Below, one piece after another: positions 48,478 through 58,940 of a stretch of DNA of 64,000 bases (within the stretch, counting starts at the first letter, position 1; the number at the start of each line of letters is the position of its first letter). A model generated the notes under the pieces. The model was not told where the DNA came from. It ran no database searches and worked only from the letters and a program-made list of their open reading frames with translations. Location: assembly GCA_001986395.2 (NCBI GenBank), contig MQVO02000021.1, forward strand, positions 124,001-188,000. Reading direction: 5' to 3'. The position numbers were made by a program, and so were the translations under genes. This stretch comes from Irpex lacteus. Taxonomy: Eukaryota > Basidiomycota > Agaricomycetes > Polyporales > Irpicaceae.

Positions 48478-48750
48478 GTTGCTCACTGTCCGCTCGGTCA
48501 TGTTGGGATGGTGGTGGACGGTGGTGAGGCAGAGGCGGTCGCAGTGCTTGAGCAGCCAGGCGCCCCAAGTCATGACCCTGACCGCGTAGCGCCGTTGACC
48601 TCTGTTGTCGACGACTTTGTCTCCGACCATCATCTTTCTTTCTTCCACGCGTACGGCATCTGTAAACGAGGATGAAGGCGTCAGACGTTGGAATGCCGTC
48701 CAGCGCAAGGCCGACGAAGTTGCGATCTCACTACTACAACACCAGGAGTA
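48478..48750. promoter_or_regulatory. Bidirectional promoter, ATG18 / EZH2-type gene
   Basis: The start codons are 273 bases apart on opposite strands. Open frames run through it on both strands, but their apparent starts at 48688 and 48708 are not ATG codons, so I treat it as shared control sequence and leaders. Confidence 0.55.
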
Positions 48751-51593
48751 ATGCCGCTCTCCGACGTCGAAGAGGAGAGCAGCGCGATTTTACCGAGGCA
48801 TCGGTCAGACGAGTTCCCTGACAGCGACGAAGACGGTGAGGCTGTCTTCCGGACTGCACGAGGTCGGCGCGCAAACAGGATCGACAGCTCCGAGGACGAA
48901 ACGCCGCCGAGTACCACGAGTGCAAGCGTGGTCCGGAATCTAAGCGATGAAGCAAGAACTCTCATCGAAGAGACCTACCGTGCCGTATGGACAGAATTCT
49001 ATGAATGGGAGCCCTCCCACTGCACTCAGACCTTGCGCTCGTTAGCTGCAGACTCACCTTCGGAGTCTTGCGCCTCTGATTACGGACTGGAAGACTTCGA
49101 TTGGTGTCTCGAAGCGCACTCTCCAGGCTCTGTCTCGCATGAGGATATGGAAACTGGCAAGTGTCAATTTGAAGTTTGGGAATGGACCGATGCAGGAACA
49201 GTGCAGCGCCTTGTCACTCCGCCTGCGCACACAATCGTTGCGGAGGAAGAGGCCACTCCCCACCCGCGCTATGAGGCAGTTACGCCGTCTCACTGCCCTA
49301 TTGACCCTCAAACAGAGGAGACGAGGCCGCACTGCTCTTTCATCAAGTATGCCGGCCAGCCCGGGTTCGATGAGAGGTACTACCTTCGTCACTTCTATAG
49401 CATAGGATGGCAACGGCAGCCATGGCGTGATCCAGATCGTATGTTTAACTCCTGGTTCTCATCATGACTTTTCATAATCCCAATGCTTCCCAGACCGCAT
49501 AATCGCGTGGACTACCATCCAACGTCTGATCGCTTTGCCAGGCGCTCCAGCGCCGTCTATACCAATTTACATTGACGATATAGATGATTCGCATATTTTC
49601 AACCAATACGGCTCGATATCAAAGCTCGAAAATGATACATCCACGGTACTTGACATTCTCTTCAAAATGCAACAGAGGTAAGGTCTCGTGTTGATGATAG
49701 TGCAAGCCGGTCTTTGACCCAAAATCCGATAGAGACGTTCTGTCCTGGCCTGGGAATGCCTCCAGCGAAGTCAATCTTCGTGCTCATGAGTCCATATGGC
49801 GAGACTTCAGTAGATCTTGTGATCAAGGCAAAATGAACGCACTGGCCAGTGAATTCTGCCCAAATCTTGATTGTTTACAAATGGCATGCTTCACTCATCG
49901 TGCGTGCAGTTGACCCATCGTTTTCTTCAAGCAACACTCACATGCACGTTGTGAAGCCTATCCGACAGGATGGCACAATGATACAGTCCAGGAAGGCACA
50001 TACACGAACGAGGAGGTGCTCGAAAAGGTCACACAACAACCATGTGGGGACGCATGCTTTCTCAAATTGGACTCCGAGGAAGTATACGGTTCGATTGACT
50101 GGGATGCCGAACCCGAAGTGGAAACCTTGGACGCAATGCTAAAATTGGCACCTAATACGTTGCCCTGCTCGCTCAGTACTCTCTTTCCTCAGACCGACTG
50201 TTATAAGGTACGTTGGTGTGGCATTGATTGGTACATGCGTAGCCTAAGTACTCTTAGATATTCGCTCGCAGGGGTCAAGTCGTTCAAGGATATGAGGTCT
50301 TGCAATCCAAGCAGCAGAAGCCCTGTTTATTTGGTCAGTGAATTCATCGATACCGGTAGATAAATCGCCATTGACTCTGCCACTTTGCAGTGGATGATGT
50401 TCAAATTAACGAGTTTATCAAATTTACCATGTGTGTACTTCTCGTTCTCATCAACCAAATCACGTTAACTGTTGTAGGCCTGTGCGATGTCAGCACAAGG
50501 GCCCATGCGGGCCGCAGTCTATACCACCTTGCCTTTGCTACGAAAGAAATCTGCATTGCCGCAGGAACTGCCAGTGCAGCCATCGATGTAAGTGGCGCCT
50601 TTAGTACACGGAACGTTAGTGCTGAGCCATACTGCGGTCATCACAGGTATACGCAGGTACCGAGGATGTAAGTGCACTGGCAGCAAGGATATGTGCGGCG
50701 AAGCAAATCTGCAGTATGTTTTAGGTTGCTAAAGGCATGAATATTTTCACGAATCTCAGTGTTTTTTCACCGTAGCAAATGTGATTGTCGCCGGGTAGGA
50801 CGCGAATGCGACCCAGAGTTGTGTAAACAACATAGCTCATCCACTACAAGGAAGACAACAAGGGGAAAGGCAGCCAAGAAAGCACAGGGGAAGTGTGATA
50901 ACTTCACTTTCCAAAGAGATTGTCGTGTGGTATGTTCGCCGCAATACTCGTTCCGGCAACGATCAGATTGACGTTGTGTAGCAACTTATCGTTCAAGCTG
51001 GCAATCACGGCCTCGGAACTTTCGCGGGGCAGAACATACCCAAAGGCTCTTTCCTTGGATGTGAGACTCCTTTATTCTAACGTACTCTTCTATGAAAATA
51101 ACGACTTTTGTCCAGGCTATATCGGGGAAATGTACTGGAACAACGAGGACTATCACCGGAGGTAGGTAGATCATCTACTCTGCATCACGTACATCATTCT
51201 GACGTTGAAACTGTGGTTATACAGCTTGGAGTATAATTACAATGGCCTCAATTACATGTTTAGGCATAACTTCGATCAGGCCTTGGATGCCCAACACGTA
51301 GGGAACGAAACGCGGTTCGTCAACCACGCTGTCGGAAAGAAGGCAAACGTTACCGCCGATAGTGAGTCACAGAGTACCATCGTAGCAGAAATTTCTGCTC
51401 ATCTGCTCGCAGTCCGGCTTGTCAACGGAGAGCAGAAGATAGGCTTTACCGCTAGTGAGTCGCGATCGTTCCGAGTCTGCATGGCATAACTGAGGTGTTC
51501 GTTACAGTGAAATCTATCAAAAAAGGCGATGAATTGTTCTTTGACTATGGCGAGGATTACTGGCGACGCGTTGGTCATGCACCACATACGTAA
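48751..51593 (+). CDS. EZH2-type histone H3K27 methyltransferase
   Basis: This is the catalytic subunit of Polycomb repressive complex 2, which writes H3K27 methylation. The ATG at 48751 (MPLSDVEEESS) follows a frame opened only by TTG. The N-terminal acidic region is followed by CPNLDCLQMACFTH (SANT/MCSS-type cysteines). Next come GQVVQGYEVLQSKQQ and the CXC domain, spread over several exons: RCQHKGPCGPQSIPPCLC, HCRRNCQCSHR|CIRRYRGCKCTG, then CDCRRVGRECDPELC. The SET domain holds GLGTFAGQNIPKGSFLG, YIGEMYWNNEDYH, HVGNETRFVNHA and ELFFDYGEDYWRR. The usual NHSxxPNC is replaced by NHAVGKKANV. About a dozen introns join in frame, with the stop at 51591-51593. It is tail-to-tail with ATG101. Confidence 0.9.
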
Positions 51594-51684
51594 CAGTACC
51601 AGCACGAGCACCAATGGGGTGAATGCAAGAGCAACACATCAGTATCCTGTGGTCTATTTATAGATGAATACGCGACTCGGCATT

Positions 51685-52551
51685 TCACCCCGCGATTTCT
51701 GTTCCTCCAACCTTAACGACTATCTTGTAGGGAAACGGTGAGATGCTTTGTGCGTTGGTGATCAGCGGGACTACAGAGCGCCCCCGCTCGGACGACGTAT
51801 GTGTGAGCATTGTTTGTAGACTCTTTGTGAGAGCCGATGCGAGCTCTGTATCGAATGCTTGGCGATCTGTTAACACAAGATTGGTGTCAAGTGTAGTGCC
51901 AGGATATCATGATCGCTTACCTCCTGTCGCTGGCTGTCGTATCTCAGCATTGATGGTCCTAGAAAATACTCACTTCAATATCGGTCATAGTCACAGATTG
52001 TGAGGAAGCTTACCATTGCTCCCATGGAACCTCTTCCTACAAACGTAACACTGTCAGAGTAGCACAAAAAGTGGGGGAACTATCCTACCTCTGCCGAAAT
52101 GAACCATGTCTTTCGGGGACGCTTTTCTGAGAAGGTCACACTTATCTATAGATGATATTTAGTAGACCGAGTACTGATGATTATGGTATATACGCTACCT
52201 GTCCTCGTCTATGTATACCGCCTTCCATTGCCTTCCAAAAAGCGTCAACTCGAGAGTCAACCAGCTGGTTGATCTCCATATCATCTACACCTGGCTAACC
52301 ATAGAAGTAAGCCACACCATTATAGCACAGCAGCTACAATCATACCATTGTGACATCAAGAACTTCGAACGTCTTTGGCTTCACTGATCCAAACAGTCGA
52401 TGAAAGAGGATTGAATGCAGCACAGCGGTAAGCACATCCCTAGTGTTTCGCCTGTCCAGGACCTGTCTGTCCAAGCTAAAGCATGAATAATCGGTAATTG
52501 CATGATGCTCACCAGGTCTATCGTTATCACTGGATAGTTTGCGGTGTTCAT
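51685..52551 (-). CDS. ATG101: Autophagy protein Atg101
   Basis: This HORMA-fold partner of Atg13 in the Atg1/ULK initiation complex is present in most eukaryotes but absent from budding yeast. Seven short exons join as MNTANYPVITIDL|VLDRRNTRDVLTAVLHSILFHRLFG...|PGVDDMEINQLVDSRVDAFWKAME...|ISVTFSEKRPRKTWFISAE|EEVPWEQ|WTINAEIRQPATG|DRQAF. The end is ISPFPYKIVVKVGGTEIAG. Family landmarks are AVLHSILFHR, a GQ(I/M)S-type strand split by an intron, VPWEQWTI (the WF-finger region in the family) and PYKI near the end. Length is about 190 residues. The 92-base gap to the EZH2-type gene means overlapping 3' untranslated regions are likely. Confidence 0.9.
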
Positions 52552-53421
52552 GGTGGTCGATTTACACCGCGAAATAGATCAGGAGCTTCAAGTTCTGTCG
52601 TCATTAGATTGGCACTCGGGTCTTGCCGAATCCAGTAAACGCGCAACATCTCTAGGCATGTGGCATGCGAAGTAACATGAGGATGCTCGAACTTTGTCGT
52701 CTCCCGGAGGCAGAGTAGACAAGTTCAACCCTCGGAGCTCAGGATCTACTCGAATGCTGCATTGCACCATCAGCCTTATCATATGGCGTGAGTACGTGTT
52801 CACTGTGTCTACGCGACTTCCGATAGGTGACTCGGCGGCCGCAAGTATGAACAATTTGCACGCTGGTTACGCCTGCATTTAGATAGCTTCTGCGGGGATC
52901 ATGGAACATGTCGATGTGCATGATGCTCGAAGTAATCCAGGGATGGCGTCCAAGACAGAACTTGTGGGAAACATATGTATTGATCATGCGATCATGTCTA
53001 CGAGAGACCCTAGCTGTGCGTATATTCAGCATGCTCATGAGTTTACATCCAGTCACCCACCATGCAGGGACGTTTAGGTATTCGGGATCTACACGTTACC
53101 GAGGTGGTGGCTCACATCATTCACCAGTGCGAATTCAGACCCACCTGCCATCACTTCGAGAGCTGCTCGTGGCCTGGGGACGGTTGTCGAAGACCGAACG
53201 TATGTACCTCCAGGGTAGCCTCGAATTCTGACATGCAGATCACTGATGATATGACGTTATATTGATAGAAATACAATATGTTACTTTCGCCAGCTACGCG
53301 GTGTAGCAGCTTAGGATTAAGGCCAGTCAATGCGCTACGAGATAAATAATGTTAAGTTATGCGTCACATCCAGTGTAATGTCCCAAGTTGATGAAAAAAA
53401 GTGAAATGCAGTATCCCTCGT
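52552..53421. other. Intergenic, no gene supported
   Basis: Open frames on both strands between 52590 and 53260 overlap each other and show no recognisable family. One plus-strand pair (52902-53231) could be spliced, but I found no convincing acceptor. The right end is 3' region of the Yippee gene. Confidence 0.4.
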
Positions 53422-54086
53422 CTACCAAGCCTCCAACGTAATCCGGGCTCGAGGGCCCATGGGACGCACGCGCTTCGTAGTCGACCCAGAGGAATGTGAT
53501 CGCTTGTGGTTCGTTCCACCGGCGAGCTGTAAGACGCGGTTCCACTTCGGTTCCACAGCGACGGGCTCGTCGAGCGGCGAAAGCGGCATGGACTCTTCCT
53601 CGAGCTGATCGAGCTCGAGGATGAAATGGCCCTCTTTCCATTTCTCTGACTTCTCCGTTGCGTTGACGAACTTCCATCCGATTGTTGTGTCGCAACCAGA
53701 GCAGGAGGTGTTCTGGACGCGGTATGCACCCGAGTTCATGAGTAGCAGAGTGACTGGGGCCAGAGAGACATTTCTACTACAATCCGTCGGAAGGTTAGCA
53801 GGAGTCAATTCGTCGCGTAAAGCGACACGTACGCTTCCTTCGCCAGCATTGCTCTCCCAGATGTGCCTCTGAACTCCTACAGGTGACTGTAAGTATGATC
53901 TCTCCTACGTTTGAAGCAGGCAGCTAGACTTACCGATGACACCACGCTATTTTTCGGTGTGATACGAGCACCACAGCTCTTACAGCGGTATTGAACCTTG
54001 TCCGCTACCGGGCTCCTCATCTCTGGCATACTTCGCCGAGAAGCAACGGTGTTGGAGATGTCAATGGCGAGGAAGTGACGCGACAT
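53422..54086 (-). CDS. Yippee-family zinc-binding protein
   Basis: The Yippee/Mis18 zinc fold is defined by two CxxC pairs: YRCKSCGARITPKNSVVSS and NTSCSGCDTTIGWKFVNA. Between them lie EFRGTSGRAMLAKEA and NVSLAPVTLLLMNSGAYRV. WKEGHFILELDQL completes the core. Three exons join at VVSS|EFRG and KEA|RNVSL. The start at 54086 (MSRHFLAIDISN) is preferred, since the frame upstream is Pro/Thr-rich and probably leader. A C-terminal extension of about 55 residues beyond the fold is basic and Ser-rich (NHKRSHSSGSTTKRVRPMG), possibly nuclear-targeting. In fission yeast Moc3/Yippee-type and Mis18 proteins act in cell-cycle or centromere roles; which applies here is unknown. Confidence 0.85.
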
Positions 54087-54620
54087 TTGGGAAGTATAGT
54101 AGAAGGGTATGGTCTTACGACGCGTCGAGGTGGAGGTAGTAACCGGTGAAGGTTGAGGAGGAGGGTGGGGGCTAGGACCAGAGGGGTATATATACAGCTC
54201 TCTGACACGAAACTCGGTCGGGATCAGCACGAACATCGGCGTGGATCTAGCTTGCCGCCCTACCCACACATCGGCCGCGAGCTGTGTCCCGGTGGTACCG
54301 AGGGGGATCGCTGATGTGCTCTATACAAATTAAACATCCTCACTGAGTGGGTATTTATGACACTGCACATGCTAAATGTCGCATCAAAATGATGCGGGCA
54401 CGCACTAACGTGTGGAACGCCTGAGAAAAGCGGTGCTCACGCAGATGCGACTCACGAGAGCCTATGAGAGCTCAAACGACGTCGCCTGCCTGAACAGGAA
54501 ATTGACATTGATCCGGTTTCACCTACGCTTCATCCATCATCATCGTTTTATTATCGGAACACGCGTTTTCGTGCTCTCCCTTAACTGATTGCGGTGCTCC
54601 AAGTCCACGATCACACGAAG
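54087..54620. other. Divergent promoter, Yippee gene / allantoinase
   Basis: The region between two divergent starts contains a TATATATA tract (54187-54195) about 100 bases upstream of the Yippee ATG on the minus strand. No coding feature is supported elsewhere. Confidence 0.45.
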
Positions 54621-56270
54621 ATGAGCTCAGAGGGTAGAGTCAAAGTCTTCACAGGCTCGAACGTTGTATTACCCGGACAGAGCCATGGTGTTCCTGCCAC
54701 AATCGTGGCAGACGTTGATACAGGAAAGATCACTGAAATACACACAGGGCTCCGCGCGAGACAGGAATTCCCGACGGTCGTAGACAGCGACTGGCTCGAT
54801 GCAGGCGACAAGCTCATCCTTCCAGGCCTCGTTGAGTGAGTATGACTTTGACAACCTCCGCAGTTACCGCCACATTTCATATCTGACGAGTCTTCCTTGG
54901 CAAGTGCACATGTTCATCTGAACGAACCAGGTCGCACTGAATGGGAGGGATTCTACACAGGCACAAGAGCAGCTGCGTCTGGTGGCGTCACCACCGTCGT
55001 GGATATGCCATTAAACTCTATCCCACCTACCGTGTCGGTGAACTACCTGGACGTGAAGCGAAGGCGGCAACAGGGCAGTGCACGATTGATGTGGCTTTTT
55101 GGGGAGGTGTCATTCCCGGAAACCAGGTACTGTGGATATTTATTTCGTCATATCAATGTACCTGGTCGATTGATCTGCATTTTGTCGCATACTGCAGTCT
55201 CACCTCAAGCCATTGGTGGCTAGTGGCGTCAAGGGCTTCAAATGTTTCTTGATAGAGAGTGGTGTTGAGGAATTCCCCTGTGTCACACGAGATGATCTCG
55301 TAGATGCTATGGACGAGCTCAAGGTAGGCGCAGTCTGTAGTGACGACCCCTTCACCTTCAAGTTGTCGCCTACTATACTCAGATGCTCGGCTAGGATACA
55401 TCTACAGTGCTATGCTTTCACGCCGAGCTCGACGGAACCCAACCAGATGTTTCGGATGAGGACCCGACGCTGTACAGCACGTTCCTTGCCTCTCGGCCTC
55501 AGGACCTGGAAGTAAACGCAATCAAATTGATCACCTCTCTTCACACGCAATACCCTTCTCTACGTCTACACATCGTCCACCTATCGGCCGCGGATGCTCT
55601 GCCACTTGTTCGCGCTGCTAAGGCGAGCGGACTACCGCTCACGTGGAAACATGCTTCCACTACCTGGCGCTGTCGGCGGCACACATTCCACACGGCCATC
55701 CCGAATTCAAATGCTGTCCTCCGATTCGCGAAGAAACGAACCGGGACGCCCTCTGGGACGCTCTTTGGACGGAACCATCGATTGCGTTGTGAGCGATCAC
55801 AGCCCTTGTGTCGCTTCGCTCAAGAAATGCGAGGAAGGAGATATCATGTCGGCCTGGGGCGGTATCAGCACTCTCGGACTGGGCCTAAGCGTCTTGTGGA
55901 CTGAGGCCAGAAGCGAGGCGTGACTATTGGTCAGATCGTGGATTGGCTATCCGTCAAGACAGCCTTGCATGCCAGCCTAGATGACAGAAAGGGCAAATTG
56001 GCTGTTGGTTACGATGCCGATATCGTGGTATTCGACCCAACGCTAATTACACAGTAAGCTACATTGGCTTTAAAGTAATGTCTATGCGTCGTAACTGACA
56101 TCTGCCTCGCTCTAGGTGACTAAGGAGTCCCTGAACTTAAGAACAAGCTTAGTCCGTACGAGGGCTTGACCCTGAAAGGCCGCGTCGAGAAGACGTTCCT
56201 GCGCGGCAATCTCGTGTACGATGCCTCCCATGGCTTTGTCACAGCGAAGCCTATCGGTCAGTTACTGTAA
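54621..56270 (+). pseudogene. Allantoinase with five apparent frame breaks
   Basis: Allantoinase opens the hydantoin ring of allantoin to allantoate in purine catabolism. It starts MSSEGRVKVFTGSNVVLPGQ. Metal-site and family motifs follow: [141 protein letters not shown] and GYDADIVVFDPT. All conserved blocks are present in order, but in three different frames. Single bases seem missing near 55061, 55643, 55765, 55917 and 56138, mostly in runs of one base. The residue conservation is that of a live gene. Given similar breaks in the adjacent CCT3, consensus error is at least as likely as true decay. The stop is at 56268-56270. Confidence 0.85.
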
Positions 56271-56827
56271 ACTGCTACATCTTTGTGTATTGTTAGGGTC
56301 AATCTGTACAAGTTTGGGCACCTGTTCCTCGGCCGTCAGAACGCTACGGTGTGATCTATCGGGATTTTAGTGCCTAGTACACAGGCTCGCTAGTGCCTGA
56401 TATTGGGCTAGATTAGCTGCGTTGATGCGACACGACACAGCAGGTTACATTTGTATCAAAGTGCTACTCAGCAATACTTGGCCTATGCTGGCGTTACTAA
56501 TCCCGCGCCTCTCGAAGAGTATTTGTCGTCGCGGACGTTGCGACAGCCTATTGGAGACATGGATACTAATAATATATACAGGTGACAGAAGTATGATACA
56601 GTACATCCACAGCCAAGGTATGCAGAACGACGAGACTGATGAATACATGGTCGACAATGACGATAAACTTCCATACAAACACAGAGCAGTGTTCAGCGAT
56701 ATGATCGAACAAGACATCAAAGAGAAATTACGAGCGCATCCAATCCACTACAACGGCACCGCCAGCACCCCTGATCGGCCGCGCGGTGAAACTCCCGCAA
56801 CACCACAGCGTATAAGATCAACATGAG
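56271..56827. other. Possible small gene or orphan exons
   Basis: A plus-strand segment at about 56455-56600 (reading QYLAYAGVTNPAPLEEYL) and another ending at the TGA at 56824-56826 (DEYMVDNDDKLPYKHRAVFSD) look protein-like but are in different frames, with no good intron between. In a region rich in apparent one-base losses, they could be one broken gene. I do not recognise it. Confidence 0.3.
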
Positions 56828-58620
56828 CTAGTATTCGAAGTCGGTGGTTTCCTGAACCTCGTGGACCTTACGCAGAGACCAAGGTGCGCCTTCGTAGCCT
56901 CTGTGCATGACGTACCCGGCGTGAAGCTGGACGCGGCGAAGGCTCTTGCAGTAGCGGTTCCATGGAATAACGAGGTTACGAAGCTCCTCGTCGACAGAGT
57001 CAAAGGTTTTGTCATACAAGAACGAAGGGTGTTTGACACTGAGATCATCAGGTGTATCGAAGATTTCGACTGTGTGGAGATGTTGAAGTCGATAAAGGTA
57101 ATGCGGGCCGAAACTAACAACCGTGTCCTGGATATTGCACATTGTTAATGATAATACAGCGTTGGGCACTAGGAGAGGACAAACCTCATCGGGGCGTTGT
57201 GGGCTGGTAGACTGGTCAGAATGCGCACGCGCATCTGCAGCCATTTCGTAGCCCGTCTGATGGTGAAGCCTGGCCCAATAGTCGGCCTGCTCCCACGGCC
57301 TATTCGGATGAGGTTCGTCGTAAGTTAAGCTCAACTTCCGAAGACGAGGGAACAGCTGGGTAATCGCCTCGAGAATCTCAATGTCCCAGTTCTTGCAATG
57401 AATCTTGAGCATCTCCAGGTTCGGATGCTCCTGGCCTAGACGACCAAGGGTCTCGAGGATACCCTCAGTGGGTGCATCAGACCGCAGAATACTCAGAGCG
57501 CGTAGGGGGCGACCCGACGCCAAGGCCGCGATCGTATCCAAGCCACCTTCGCACTGTGTGAGGTTTGGAATAGAATCGCGTTTGGGGAATGTGTGATGTT
57601 TAGGGAGAGGATAGCCCAATGATATCGTTTGGAGTGTCGGGCAGCGCTCCATAACGGCGTAGGCGGCAATAGGGAAGAGCTGCTCGCTGTGGTATAGTGG
57701 CTGCACAATATTCCTTACCGCGCGTTTCCTCATCACATACAAATGCGTGAGATTCTCCGGAATCTTAAAGGAGTAAGCACCGTGATCACGCTTGCGGTAG
57801 ACCAAGGCGAAGACGTCGGCGGTAGAGTCGACTCGCAGGGTGCGGAGGTTGTGCGCTGAAGCGATATCCAACGCGTAACTGATGTCCTCGTCCATTTCCA
57901 CGAACATGTTATTTTCGTCTTCACCGCGCCGACCGCCTCGCAGAACTTGGCGGCGGATGTGAACCAAGGTTAGCGACGTGATCGGTAATGCCGAATGGTC
58001 TCGAGCTGTAATGTCCTGCCTCCGTGGGAAGAAGCAGTTCTGTATGTGCAGAGTTCGAAGACCCGGTAGCATGTGCAGCGCGCCAAACAAGTCGTCTGTG
58101 AAGAATAAATCCTGGAGCCGGAGAGTATGTAACTTGGTGAAGGACGTCAACCTATTCATTAATTGATTGTACAGCGCGGGCGTAGCCCATCGCTGGAAGA
58201 CCTTGTAGTATTCGATGGTCCGCATGATGGGAAGGTTATGTATGTCGTGAGGATCTTCCTCCACCCATGGTCCCTCCGGATACTGGAAGTGAGGGTCTGT
58301 GTCGAGGCGTGTGAACGCCCAGCCACCGACATCCACAAAGTGTCCCGGAGCACGATCGGGCAGAGCTGAAATGTGCAGTTCGAGTGACTGAACATTGTTG
58401 AGCAGCACCTCCGCCTCGTCGTCCCAGAACGGAAGATTATGAGCGGCAGCAGTGGGCTGTTTCCATATAATAGAGCGGTGTAAGGCCCTGATCGCGTAGT
58501 TGTGGAAGCTCCTGCAGGTGCGCAAGACATTGCCGAGGTCCTCGGACTGTCCATGAGCTCGAACATGTACATCCATATCTCAGCAGGAACCTGCTTGATC
58601 GACGAAATATTGTCGGACAT
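56828..58620 (-). CDS. F-box/LRR-like protein with one frame break
   Basis: The N-terminus from 58620, SIKQVPAEIWMYMFELMDSPR, is the first half of an F-box. The second half, LGNVLRTCRSFHNYAIRALHRSIIWK, continues in another frame, and one base seems missing at about 58538. Downstream, one uninterrupted frame of over 560 codons has leucine-rich-repeat-like spacing (NVQSLELHISAL, KLHTLRLQDLFF, NLRTLRVDS, NLEMLKIHCKN, RLRKLSLTYDE), typical of fungal F-box substrate receptors of SCF ubiquitin ligases. An ATG at 58576 gives an unbroken 582-residue protein without the first F-box half. That could be the real product if the break is genuine. The gene has no intron, unlike most neighbours. Confidence 0.75.
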
Positions 58621-58940
58621 TGTGGTGCCACAGTATGGTGGGCGTGGGAGGCGGGCTCCTGTACCTCGGGTCGGGCGTCGGTGTCGTTCGCGTCGGTGAG
58701 CTCGATTGATTTGGCGGGCTCAGCAACGAGGGGGACACGCTGACTGTCGGAGACGGCGTGGAGGAGAGGGCGGGGGCGGGAGAGTGGGTGGAAAGAAAGA
58801 AGAAGGCGGGGGCCTGAGTAAGTAATTACATGGGCGCTTCTCCACACTCAATCGCCCGCTGTCTATTCCACAGCGCGGCAAAGGCCGATAGACTCACTGT
58901 TCTGGCGCCGAAGCCGACTCATGCTCAAGCAGCCACCGCC
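58621..58940. promoter_or_regulatory. Bidirectional promoter, F-box / SPP2
   Basis: Divergent starts lie 320 bases apart. The left part is GC-rich with GGGCGGG-type runs near 58765-58780. An in-frame extension of the SPP2 frame back to 58830 lacks family character and is treated as leader. Confidence 0.5.

Noticed and set aside
48688..48750. N-terminal extension of the EZH2-type protein
   Set aside because: The frame is open, but its first codon is TTG. The first ATG is at 48751.
49880..49980. 32-base intron in the EZH2-type gene (GTGCGT to TTCAAG)
   Set aside because: It is too short. A 57-base intron ending at GTGAAG keeps the same frame and has a better branch site.
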